A stretch of DNA of 61,076 nucleotides from Dyella silvatica (GTDB taxonomy: Bacteria > Pseudomonadota > Gammaproteobacteria > Xanthomonadales > Rhodanobacteraceae), in assembly GCF_026283955.1 (NCBI RefSeq), contig NZ_JAPDPE010000016.1, forward strand, positions 1 through 61,076, read 5' to 3'. Positions within the stretch are counted from its first letter, which is position 1. Each line of letters starts with the position of its first letter. The notes beneath the pieces were generated by a model that saw only the letters and a program-made list of their open reading frames with translations, was not told the origin of the DNA and did not search any database. The position numbers were made by a program, and so were the translations under genes. Positions 1-7,910 of the stretch are shown piece by piece.

Positions 1-1476
1 GCATTCGACATACTCCCGGCCAATACGCACATAGAACTGCGGCTTATCCACCATGGCGCAAGCCGATTTGGTGATCACCAACAACTGCCAGCCGGGGCGA
101 TCGAAGGTTCGGTTGATCGCTGGAAACCACTGCGCGCCAATGCTGTCGCCGATTAACACGGCTGTGTGCTGCGCTTGCTCCGCGCCGAAATGACAAGGTT
201 TTACTTCCGCACTGTGATACCAGTCATCGCAGCCCATGCCGTAGATAACTGGTGAGTCGACATGAGCGGAGCTGATGCGCACTTGCTCAGGATGCCGCAA
301 GGGATCGCTTGCCATGTCCTGCCAACGCAGGCAAAGGGTGCTGGCCATCAGCATGGTTAGCACAGCGACAACTACGCTAAATGAAGGCCGTGCAACCAGG
401 CTTGCTCGCTGGCGAATGGGCGACTCCACCAGGCGATACGAAAGCAGTGCAAGTATCAGCGAGATAGCAACCAGCCCCAGTCGATAACCGAGCGACACAT
501 AACCAAACCACGCAGCCCCCAACAAAAGTATCGGCCAATGCCACAGGTACCAGGAATATGAAATCTTGCCGAAGGCCTGGAAAAGCCTGGTCGACAACAG
601 CCGCGCAGGTCCGTGTCCGTGTTGAGTGGCACCTGCACCTGATGCGATAACCAAGGCCGCACCTAGCGACGGCACCATCGCGCGTAAGCCCGGGTAGGGC
701 AAATCCGTGCTGTAAAGCATGGCCACACCGACGATCATGGTCAGGCCAAGCCAGCCGAGCACAGGCAGCTTTGCCGCCCATCGCGATTCATTGCTCTGGC
801 GTAGGCAAAGCCAGGTCAACGCACCCAGGCCAAACTGCCATGCCCGCGTCGGCATCATGTAGAACGCCTGCGCCGGCTGTGTACGGGTCAGGCAGACGCA
901 TGCCGTCAAGCTGACCATGATCACCAGGGTCATAACTACTCGTAGCCATGGCAGTCGCCGTACGACGGCCAGCTTGCCCTGCCAGAGACCTAGTGTCAGC
1001 ACCAGCAGAATCGGCCAAACCAGGTAAAACTGCTCCTCCACACCGAGCGACCATGTGTGGAGAAACAGGCTGCTCTCTGCTCCAGCGCTGAAGTAATCCA
1101 AGCGTGAGAATGCAAAGTGAAAATTGCTTATCCACAGTGCCGCGCTGGCCGCAGCCTCCGCCTGCGCCATCTGCTGATTGGGCGAGAGCAGTAACGAAGC
1201 CAGCAAGCAGCTCACCAGCAGCATGGTCAGAAGACCGGGTAATAGCCTGCGAAATCGACGGGCATAAAAGCCCATCAGATCCAGACGCCCTGTTTCGCTC
1301 ATCTCGCTGACTAGCAGGGCCGTTATCAAGTAACCCGAGAGCACAAAAAACACATCGACGCCAACAAAGCCTCCCTGAAATCCAGGTAGCTTTGCGTGCG
1401 CAGCAACGACCAACACAATCGCGATAGCGCGCAGGCCTTCGATATCAGCACGAAAGCCGAGCCTGTTATGCGTCAT
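1..1476 (-). CDS. OafA/YrhL-type acyltransferase with C-terminal SGNH domain (partial, runs off the left edge)
   Basis: An open frame of 492 codons starts at ATG 1476 and is still open at base 1, so the C-terminus lies outside the window. The N-terminus has the acyltransferase-3 pattern (FRADIEGLRAIA, then VDVFFVLSGYLIT) followed by about ten hydrophobic segments. The visible end contains VLIGDSIGAQW, the GDS block of an SGNH/GDSL hydrolase-like domain. Such fusions O-acetylate cell-surface polysaccharide or peptidoglycan: the membrane part passes the acyl group across and the SGNH part transfers it outside. An AGGGGA ribosome site precedes the start. The acceptor glycan cannot be told from sequence. 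Confidence 0.85.
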   Translation of the reverse strand, partial: MTHNRLGFRADIEGLRAIAIVLVVAAHAKLPGFQGGFVGVDVFFVLSGYLITALLVSEMSETGRLDLMGFYARRFRRLLPGLLTMLLVSCLLASLLLSPNQQMAQAEAAASAALWISNFHFAFSRLDYFSAGAESSLFLHTWSLGVEEQFYLVWPILLVLTLGLWQGKLAVVRRLPWLRVVMTLVIMVSLTACVCLTRTQPAQAFYMMPTRAWQFGLGALTWLCLRQSNESRWAAKLPVLGWLGLTMIVGVAMLYSTDLPYPGLRAMVPSLGAALVIASGAGATQHGHGPARLLSTRLFQAFGKISYSWYLWHWPILLLGAAWFGYVSLGYRLGLVAISLILALLSYRLVESPIRQRASLVARPSFSVVVAVLTMLMASTLCLRWQDMASDPLRHPEQVRISSAHVDSPVIYGMGCDDWYHSAEVKPCHFGAEQAQHTAVLIGDSIGAQWFPAINRTFDRPGWQLLVITKSACAMVDKPQFYVRIGREYVEC

Positions 1477-1512
1477 TGTGTAAGTCCCCTGACAGCTACG
1501 ATTCGCGACAAA

Positions 1513-1536
1513 CCCCCTCTTACTCCCAAGAGGGGG
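1513..1536 (-). terminator. Rho-independent-like terminator after prlC
   Basis: A 9-bp perfect stem (CCCCCTCTT / AAGAGGGGG) with a 6-nt loop lies 50 bp past the prlC stop. Read on the minus strand it is followed by TTTGT, a short U-run. It also separates prlC from the acyltransferase gene on the same strand. Confidence 0.5.
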
Positions 1537-1584
1537 AAGTCAAACATCATCTCCTGAAAACCTAAGGAGAAAATAAAACCTCGA

Positions 1585-3657
1585 TCACACCAAGCCGTGG
1601 CTGCGCAACAACGCGTCGGGCTCTGGTTTACGGCCACGGACTGCGACGAAGCTCTCCAGCGCAGGACGGCTGGCGCCTACGGCGAGAATCTCGCGGCGGA
1701 AGCGTTCGCCGGTGGCGCGATCGATCGCGCTATGGCCTTTGGCCGTCAATTCTTCGAATTCGCCGAAGGCATCGGCGCTCAACAGCTCGGCCCATAGATA
1801 ACTGTAGTAGCCCGCTGAATAGCCACCGGCGAAGACATGGCTGAAGCCATGCGGAAAACGCTGCCAGGCGGGTGGGTGCAATACCGCCATCTCTTTGCGC
1901 GCTTGTTCGAGCACAGCCAAGGTGCGGGCACCCTGCGCCGGGTCGTATTCCAGGTGCAGCAGGAAATCGAACAAGGCGAATTCCAGCTGGCGGACCAGGA
2001 ACAGGCCGGCCTGGAAATGCCGCGCGGCAAGCATGCGCTGGAATAATTCCTCCGGTAGCCGTTCACCGGTCTGGTAATGACGGGCGAACATGTCGAGCGC
2101 CTCACGATTCCAGCCGAAGTTCTCCATGAACTGACTGGGTAGCTCCACCGCGTCCCATTCCACCCCGTCGGTACCGCCAATCGAGGGCAAGGCGATCTCC
2201 GTCAGCATATGGTGCAGGCCATGACCAAACTCATGGAACAGCGTGAGCACTTCATCGTGGGTAAGCAGCGCGGGCTTGCCTTCGGTGGGCGGTGCGAAGT
2301 TGCAGCAAAGGAAGGTCACCGGCAGCTGCTCGTTCTCGCGGCCCTCGGCATCGGTGTCCTTGAAACGGGAACGGCACACGTCCATCCAGGCGCCGCCGCG
2401 CTTGCCACTGCGGGCATACAGATCGACATAGGCGCCAGCGAACACGCGACCATCCGCATCGCGCACGTCGTAATAGCGCGCATCGGGGTGCCATAGGTCA
2501 ACCTTGTCGCGCGGTGCCAGCGTAATCCCGTAGAGCTTTTCGGTCAGCGCGAATAAGCCATCGATCACTGCGGGCAAGGGGAAGTAAGGCTTGAGCTGTT
2601 CCTCATCCAGCGCGTAGCGCTGTTGCTGCAATTTTTCGGAAACGTAGGCGATATCCCATGACTCGAGGTTGTCGAGCTTCAGTTCCTGACTGGCGAATTG
2701 ACGTAGCGTAGCCAGATCTTGTTGTGCCACGGGCTTGGCGCGTACCGCGAGATCGCGCAGAAACGCCAGCACTTCGTCGGTCGAGTTCGCCATCTTGGTT
2801 GCCAGCGATTCTTCGGCGGCGTTGGCAAAACCGAGCAATTGCGCCGCTTCGTGACGCAGCGCCATGATTTGTTCGATGCGCGCCGTGTTATCGAATTTGC
2901 CGGCGTTCGGGCCTTGCTCGGAAGCGCGCGTCTGGTAGGCCCAGTACACCCGCTCACGCAGGCTGCGGTTATCGGCATAGGTAAGCACGGCTTGTACGCT
3001 GGGCTGCTTGAGGGTGACCAGATAGCCATCCAGCTCTTGTTCTTTGGCGTACTGGCGCAGCACCGCGCGGCCGGATTCAGGCACCCCGGCGAGATCGCGC
3101 TCATCGGTAATGTGCTCATGCCAGGCGTCGGTGGCGTCCAGTACGGCATTGGAGAATTCGGTGGACAGCTTGGACAGCTCCACGCCGATGGTGCGGTAAC
3201 GCGAGCGGGCAGGCTCTTCCAAGGCCACGCCCGACAGTCGAAAATCGCGCAGCGCATGCTCGACCAGGGTGCGCTCGGGCCGCGGCAGCTTGGCGAAGTC
3301 GGGCGCATCAGCCAAGGCCTGCACCGCGGCGTACAGCTCGCGGTTCTGACCCAGCTCAATCGCGTGGTCGGTAAGTTTTTCTTCGGCGGGGCCGTAGGCC
3401 TTGCGCAAGGCCTCGCTATCGGCCACGGAATGCAGATGGCCTACGGGTGCCCATGCCCGTGCCAAGCGCTGTTCCAGGCGTTCCTGGGTCAACATCACGC
3501 TGGCAAAATCATGCGGCGCGCCCGGCGCGGTCAACGCATCGATACCACGGCGATAGTCAGCCAGAAGGGTGTCGATCGCCGGCTCGATATGTTCGGGGCG
3601 AATCTGCGAAAACGCGGGCAGGGCATCCTCAGCCAGCAGCGGATTGTCTTGAGTCAT
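1585..3657 (-). CDS. prlC: Oligopeptidase A (M3 zinc metallopeptidase)
   Basis: A 690-residue cytoplasmic M3-family peptidase that cleaves short peptides, including signal peptides released from membranes. The zinc motif HEFGHGLHH sits at residues 475-483, and the N-terminus (LLAEDALPAFSQIRPEHI) is typical of PrlC rather than of dipeptidyl carboxypeptidase Dcp. I chose ATG 3657 because AAGGAGAT lies 5 nt before it; the upstream in-frame start at 3687 has no such site. The gene is divergent from the patatin gene. Length matches the family. Confidence 0.93.
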   Translation of the reverse strand: MTQDNPLLAEDALPAFSQIRPEHIEPAIDTLLADYRRGIDALTAPGAPHDFASVMLTQERLEQRLARAWAPVGHLHSVADSEALRKAYGPAEEKLTDHAIELGQNRELYAAVQALADAPDFAKLPRPERTLVEHALRDFRLSGVALEEPARSRYRTIGVELSKLSTEFSNAVLDATDAWHEHITDERDLAGVPESGRAVLRQYAKEQELDGYLVTLKQPSVQAVLTYADNRSLRERVYWAYQTRASEQGPNAGKFDNTARIEQIMALRHEAAQLLGFANAAEESLATKMANSTDEVLAFLRDLAVRAKPVAQQDLATLRQFASQELKLDNLESWDIAYVSEKLQQQRYALDEEQLKPYFPLPAVIDGLFALTEKLYGITLAPRDKVDLWHPDARYYDVRDADGRVFAGAYVDLYARSGKRGGAWMDVCRSRFKDTDAEGRENEQLPVTFLCCNFAPPTEGKPALLTHDEVLTLFHEFGHGLHHMLTEIALPSIGGTDGVEWDAVELPSQFMENFGWNREALDMFARHYQTGERLPEELFQRMLAARHFQAGLFLVRQLEFALFDFLLHLEYDPAQGARTLAVLEQARKEMAVLHPPAWQRFPHGFSHVFAGGYSAGYYSYLWAELLSADAFGEFEELTAKGHSAIDRATGERFRREILAVGASRPALESFVAVRGRKPEPDALLRSHGLV

Positions 3658-3805
3658 GGGATCTCCTTGGGCTTGCCAGCGTGGCAATCGGCCGGAGGGA
3701 AATCAAGCGGGAACGGGCAGAAGTTGCGCTAAACCGCCGGCTTAGGCCTGCCTGACGCCACTCCAAGCCCCGTTTTGTCACATCCGCGCCCGTAACATCG
3801 CGCCC

Positions 3806-5551
3806 ATGTTGCCATCAGATGTCACCGAACTTCTCAAGCACAGCGCGGTTTTTTCACACCTGGACGCCACGGCCCTCGCCGCACTAGAACGCGAACTGGT
3901 GTGGTTTTGCCTGCCCGGAGGACGGCCGCTGTTCAAGGCCGGCGAGCCCGCCGATGCGTTGTATCTGCTCAAGAGCGGCAGCCTGGGCGTGTTCAACAGC
4001 CCGACCGAACGCATTCAGCAGATCGCTGCCGGCGACAGCGTCGGCGAGATCAGCCTGATCGGCGGTGAGCGACGCAATCGCACTGTGCGCGCGCTACGTG
4101 ATTCGGAATTGTTGCGGCTGGACCGCCCCGCCTTCGAGGCACTCGTCGGTCGCCATCCCCAGGCCATGCTCGGGGTGGCGCGGGTGGCCATCGAGCGCCT
4201 GCTGCGGCGCGACCGCGACGAAGCCGAACCGGACGCGCCGCGCACCTTCGCCCTGCTGCCGGTGGATGCCAGCGTGCCGGCGCGATCACTGGCCATGCAG
4301 CTGGGCCAAGCCTTGGAAGCCTATGGCAGCTGTGCAGTGATCGATGCCGAGCAAGGTACCGGCCGCAGTAGTGACTGGTTTGCCGAACGCGAATCGCAGC
4401 TGCGCTTTGTGATCTACCTGGATACGGGCAGTGACCCCATCTGGCGCCAACGCTGCCTGCGCCAAGCCGATGTATTGCTGCTGCCGGTGCAGGCGGCGCA
4501 GCCGGCACGGCCATGGTCAGAAACCCGGCCCGGCCTCGCCGCGCTGGCACGGCATCGGCCGTTGCACCTGATCTTGCTGCATGCGGGGCACCAGCCCAGC
4601 CTTGGCGCGGCACGGCGTTGGCGCGGGCTGTTCAGTCACCTGGCGCCGGATCAACTGCAACACCATCACGTCAGTCATCAGGCGGATATCGCCCGCCTGG
4701 CACGTATGGTCAGTGGCCATGCGCGTGGTCTGGTGTTGGCAGGCGGCGGCGCGCGCGGCATGGCTCATCTCGGCGCGCTGCGTGCCTTGCGCGACGCCGG
4801 CCACGTGTTCGACGCCGTCGGCGGCACCAGCATTGGCGCCATCATCGGCGCGGGCGTCGCCAGCGAGTGGAGCCATGACGAGATGACCGAAGTGTTCCGC
4901 CGCGGTTTTGTCGAAGACCGCCCCTTGTCCGACTGGACCTTGCCGCTGATCGCGCTGACCCGCGGGCGTCATGCCACGCGAATGCTGCGCCACACCTTTG
5001 GCGCCCTGGATATCGAAGACCTGCCGTTATCCTTTTTCTGCGTTTCCACTTGCCTGTCCGGCAGCGGCATCACCGTACAGCGGCATGGTTTGTTATGGCT
5101 GTGGCTGCGCGCGTCTTGTGCGATCCCGGGAATACTGCCGCCAGTGCTGCATCAAGGCCGCGTCTATGTCGATGGCGCGCTGGTCAACAACCTGCCCACT
5201 GATGTGATGTCCAACAACGGCGTCGCGCATATCACCGCGGTGGATATCCGTGCGGATATCAACTTGCTCACCACCGCCGAGGAATACTCCACCCCGCCAT
5301 GGTGGCGTCTGTTATTGCAGCGGCATCAGGACATTCGGCGTCCCGGCCTGGTCTCGACCCTGGTACGTGCCGCCATGGTCAACAGTGAAGGCCCCAGTGA
5401 GCACCGCCGCGATCGCGCCGATTTACTGCTGACGCCGCCGCTGGAACACGTCGGCATGCTGGCCTGGAAAGATTGGCAGCGCGCCATCGAAGCGGGCTAC
5501 GTGCATACGATGGAAGTACTGGAGCAACAAGCGCGAACAGGCGAGCGATAG
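3806..5551 (+). CDS. Cyclic nucleotide-binding domain / patatin-like phospholipase (NTE/RssA family)
   Basis: A 581-residue fusion. Residues about 10-130 form a cNMP-binding beta-roll (GEPADALYLLKSGSLGVF, then GDSVGEISLIGGERRNRTVRA). A middle linker is followed by a patatin domain with the oxyanion GGGARG near residue 313, the nucleophile elbow GTSIG near 340 and the catalytic Asp in DGALVNN near 455. All catalytic elements are intact. Proteins with this layout resemble eukaryotic neuropathy target esterase and are lysophospholipases or serine esterases. No signal peptide is visible, so it is probably cytoplasmic or membrane-associated. The ribosome site before the ATG is weak. Confidence 0.88.
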   Translation: MLPSDVTELLKHSAVFSHLDATALAALERELVWFCLPGGRPLFKAGEPADALYLLKSGSLGVFNSPTERIQQIAAGDSVGEISLIGGERRNRTVRALRDSELLRLDRPAFEALVGRHPQAMLGVARVAIERLLRRDRDEAEPDAPRTFALLPVDASVPARSLAMQLGQALEAYGSCAVIDAEQGTGRSSDWFAERESQLRFVIYLDTGSDPIWRQRCLRQADVLLLPVQAAQPARPWSETRPGLAALARHRPLHLILLHAGHQPSLGAARRWRGLFSHLAPDQLQHHHVSHQADIARLARMVSGHARGLVLAGGGARGMAHLGALRALRDAGHVFDAVGGTSIGAIIGAGVASEWSHDEMTEVFRRGFVEDRPLSDWTLPLIALTRGRHATRMLRHTFGALDIEDLPLSFFCVSTCLSGSGITVQRHGLLWLWLRASCAIPGILPPVLHQGRVYVDGALVNNLPTDVMSNNGVAHITAVDIRADINLLTTAEEYSTPPWWRLLLQRHQDIRRPGLVSTLVRAAMVNSEGPSEHRRDRADLLLTPPLEHVGMLAWKDWQRAIEAGYVHTMEVLEQQARTGER

Positions 5552-5604
5552 CGGCGTGTACGGCGCGCTTACCCGTCAAAAGCGAGAGGCGTTACCATGC
5601 GCCA

Positions 5605-6141
5605 ATGAATCCATTACGCAGCTTCAAGGGCGTCATGCCCACGCTCGGCCAACGTGTCTACGTCGATCCCGCCGCCACGGTGATCGGTGACGTGGAGCTG
5701 GCCGACGATGTTTCGATCTGGCCGGGCGCCGTGTTACGAGGCGATGTGCATCACATCCGCGTGGGCGCACGCAGCAATATCCAGGATGGCAGCATCGTCC
5801 ATGTTACTCACGATGGGGTCTACACACCCGGCGGTTTCCCTACCCTGATCGGTGAGGGCGTCACCGTCGGCCACGCCGCCGTGCTGCATGCCTGCGTCAT
5901 CGAGGACTATTGCCTGATCGGCATGCACGCCACCGTGCTCGATGGCGCCGTCGTCAAGAAATACGGTTTCGTCGGTGCCGGCAGCCTGATTCCTCCGGGC
6001 AAAGTCGTCGGCGAGCGCGAGCTGTGGCTAGGCAATCCGGCCAAATGCGTACGCCTGCTCAGCGATCAGCAAATCGAGCAACTGCATTACTCGGCGCAGA
6101 CCTACGTGCAGTTGAAAGATGAGTATTTGAAGAGCGCTTGA
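5605..6141 (+). CDS. Gamma-carbonic anhydrase family protein (YrdA/PaaY-like)
   Basis: A 178-residue left-handed beta-helix protein of hexapeptide repeats (DVSIWPGAVLRGD, IGEGVTVGHAAVLHACVIED, IGMHATVLDGAVV). The zinc-type histidines of gamma-carbonic anhydrases appear in IVHVTHDG and TVGHAAVLHAC. Family members are trimeric zinc proteins whose physiological substrate is often unknown. ATG 5605 begins the conserved region; the longer frame from 5473 would overlap the end of the patatin gene. Its stop codon shares one base with the next start, so the two are translationally coupled. Confidence 0.88.
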   Translation: MNPLRSFKGVMPTLGQRVYVDPAATVIGDVELADDVSIWPGAVLRGDVHHIRVGARSNIQDGSIVHVTHDGVYTPGGFPTLIGEGVTVGHAAVLHACVIEDYCLIGMHATVLDGAVVKKYGFVGAGSLIPPGKVVGERELWLGNPAKCVRLLSDQQIEQLHYSAQTYVQLKDEYLKSA

Positions 6142-6470
6142 TGGCTACCCGCCGCGTCTTGTTTCTGTGCAGCCGCAATCGGCTGCGCAGTCCTACCGCC
6201 GAACAGGTCTTTGCTGGCTGGCCTGATCTGGAGGTCGACTCTGCCGGGCTTGCCGATGATGCGATGACGTCTTTGTCCGCAGAACAGTTGCGCTGGGCCG
6301 ACCTGATCGTGGTAATGGAAGCCGCGCATAAGCGCCGCTTGCAGTCGCGTTATCGCACACACCTCAAAGGCAAGCGGGTGCTGTGCCTGGACATTCCTGA
6401 TCGCTATGAGTTTATGCAACCGGCATTGGTCGAGTTACTGCTCAAGCGAGCCGGCCCCTTATTGCGCTGA
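6141..6470 (+). CDS. Low-molecular-weight protein tyrosine phosphatase family protein
   Basis: A compact protein of 109 residues starting with the phosphatase loop CSRNRLRS (CX5RS) at the end of the first strand. A late Asp in LDIPDRYEF could serve as the acid. It is shorter than typical LMW-PTPs (about 150), so regions around the active site are trimmed. It follows the carbonic anhydrase homologue with a TGATG overlap, which implies one operon. The substrate is unknown; arsenate reductase-like use of the fold is an alternative, but the extra cysteines expected for that are missing. Confidence 0.75.
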   Translation: MATRRVLFLCSRNRLRSPTAEQVFAGWPDLEVDSAGLADDAMTSLSAEQLRWADLIVVMEAAHKRRLQSRYRTHLKGKRVLCLDIPDRYEFMQPALVELLLKRAGPLLR

Positions 6471-6537
6471 GCGTGCAAGCACACGCCTTTGATCCGATGA
6501 CGTTCAGCGGCAGCCACTGCCGGCAAGGTCAGGCAGG

Positions 6538-7077
6538 TTATTGCGCGCCATTGGCAGACGACGATCGCTCGGCCTGGATGATCGCCGCGCGCTCTTCGTC
6601 CTGCCGCACCATCAATTGCCGGGCCGCATCCAGCTTTCCGCCGAGCAGTGCCAGCGTGTAATTGGAACTGTCGAACTCACGCAGCAAAGCAAGCTCACGC
6701 TGGGCTTCATTCAAGTCGTTCTCGTTGATGGCCCGCTCGACTTCGGTCGTCGCATCCGCAAGCAGGCTGCGCAGGTGATCGAGGGCGGTTTGATTGTTCG
6801 GGTCCAGCTGCAGCACGCTGAGATAAAACTCGTAGGCATTGCTGCCCATCGGCGCAACCAGGTGCTTCTCGCTGATCGCCGTCTGTGCCAGTCCGAGCAG
6901 AATCTCGGTACCGCTGCTATCGCCGGTCGAAGCGGTTGTCTTGTCGGCTTGGGCTGCAGCTGTGGTCGCCTTACCCGAGTAAGCAAACCAGATACCGCCG
7001 GCAGCAACGAGCAGCACCGACAAGAAAACAAGAACCATCGCCCATCGCTTTGACAGGACCAACATCGAACGCGCCAT
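6538..7077 (-). CDS. Hypothetical membrane-anchored protein with helical C-terminal domain
   Basis: A protein of 179 residues, family not recognised. A short basic N-terminus precedes one transmembrane segment (about residues 13-33, WAMVLVFLSVLLVAAGGIWFA). A low-complexity Ala/Thr linker follows, then a helical region with a TPR-like feel (YEFYLSVLQLDPNNQTALDHL, then repeated ERAINENDLNEAQRELALL). It is probably a single-pass inner-membrane protein with its repeat domain in the periplasm. It stands at the end of a leftward group that begins with the PNGase A-family gene but is separated from it by a strong hairpin. Confidence 0.6.
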   Translation of the reverse strand: MARSMLVLSKRWAMVLVFLSVLLVAAGGIWFAYSGKATTAAAQADKTTASTGDSSGTEILLGLAQTAISEKHLVAPMGSNAYEFYLSVLQLDPNNQTALDHLRSLLADATTEVERAINENDLNEAQRELALLREFDSSNYTLALLGGKLDAARQLMVRQDEERAAIIQAERSSSANGAQ

Positions 7078-7178
7078 GACACCGACTGCAATAAAGGTGG
7101 GACCGCACTCAAGAGCTTCTGCGATCGAACACTCTTGACGGGTGCTTCACGTTAACTTTGCTGCGTGTCAGAAATATG

Positions 7179-7210
7179 ACCCGTTCGACACTTTTCAGTG
7201 CCGAACGGGT
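7179..7210 (-). terminator. Hairpin downstream of the small lipoprotein gene
   Basis: ACCCGTTCGACACT pairs with AGTGCCGAACGGGT around a 4-nt loop, a 14-bp stem with one mismatch. There is no clear U-run, so it may stop transcription only with help from Rho, or protect the mRNA end. Confidence 0.4.
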
Positions 7211-7274
7211 TGTCACTACGAATGTGCGATCCATGCACTACCGCTGGTTGACGGAACGCGCATGGCGTTAGCTT

Positions 7275-7574
7275 TTAACCGAAGTTGCCGCCAATGATGC
7301 GGCCCTTCTCATCGAACTTGCCGTAGTAGCGACTGTTGTTCTCGCGATACTCCAAGCTGGTGATCGTCCCCGGCGTAACCAGCTGCACATTGGGATAAGC
7401 CCGGCGAAACTGCTTGGGCGTCGGGTGCGTCTCGATGAAAGCATCGAAGCTCTTCGTGTCGGTGACAAAGCCAGTCACCGGTTTGATTGCACCCGGAGTC
7501 ATCCACTGACAGCCCCCAAGCGTCATGGCAACGGCAAAAACTAACGGTGTAAAAGCAACCAGCAATTTACGCAT
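7275..7574 (-). CDS. Small putative lipoprotein, paralogue of the next gene
   Basis: A protein of 99 residues with an N-terminal signal and lipobox LGGC (Cys 22), so it should be lipidated and exported. The mature part (TKSFDAFIETHPTPKQFRRAYP, then NNSRYYGKFDEKGRIIGGNFG) is about 65 residues and matches the gene at 7595-7819 along its whole length. The family is not recognised. It ends with a G-rich strand that could form a small beta fold. The gene lies 20 bp after its paralogue on the same strand, so it arose by tandem duplication and is probably cotranscribed. Confidence 0.65.
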   Translation of the reverse strand: MRKLLVAFTPLVFAVAMTLGGCQWMTPGAIKPVTGFVTDTKSFDAFIETHPTPKQFRRAYPNVQLVTPGTITSLEYRENNSRYYGKFDEKGRIIGGNFG

Positions 7575-7594
7575 GTCGGTATCCCTCGAACGAT

Positions 7595-7819
7595 TTACAT
7601 GAACTTGCCACCGGTAATGTGGCCATCCTTATCCAGCTCAGCAAAATAACGGCTGTTGTTATTGCGAAATTCACGCGAAGACCTTTCCCCCGGCAAAACC
7701 AGCAGCACACCCGGATAGGTGGAGCGGAACTGGTCTGCCGTCGGATGCGTGGCAATGAAGGCGTCGAAGCTCTTCATATCCGTCACATAACCGGTCGACG
7801 GCGCGGGCGCATCATGCAT
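7595..7819 (-). CDS. Small protein, cytoplasmic-type paralogue of the lipoprotein at 7275-7574
   Basis: A protein of 74 residues starting at ATG 7819, chosen because an AGGGGGGAT ribosome site stands just before it. A longer in-frame start at 7897 lacks one. The body (YVTDMKSFDAFIATHPTADQF, then NNNSRYFAELDKDGHITGGKF) is clearly homologous to the downstream lipoprotein but has no signal peptide or lipobox. Function is unknown. One copy exported and one apparently not is the notable point. Confidence 0.6.
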   Translation of the reverse strand: MHDAPAPSTGYVTDMKSFDAFIATHPTADQFRSTYPGVLLVLPGERSSREFRNNNSRYFAELDKDGHITGGKFM

Positions 7820-7910
7820 GGTATATCCCCCCTGTCTATTTATGGCGCTGCCTGGCCGCGCCGCCATGTTATGCAACGCGGCCACCAGCGAAGTCAAACG
7901 AACCGATTAT

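Noticed and set aside
377-1135. Acyltransferase gene broken by frameshifts
   Set aside because: Several short frames appear in the region, but one uninterrupted frame runs from 1476 to base 1; only the window edge cuts it.
2719-3732. A 337-codon gene antisense to prlC
   Set aside because: No recognisable domain, no ribosome site, and composition typical of a third-position GC shadow.
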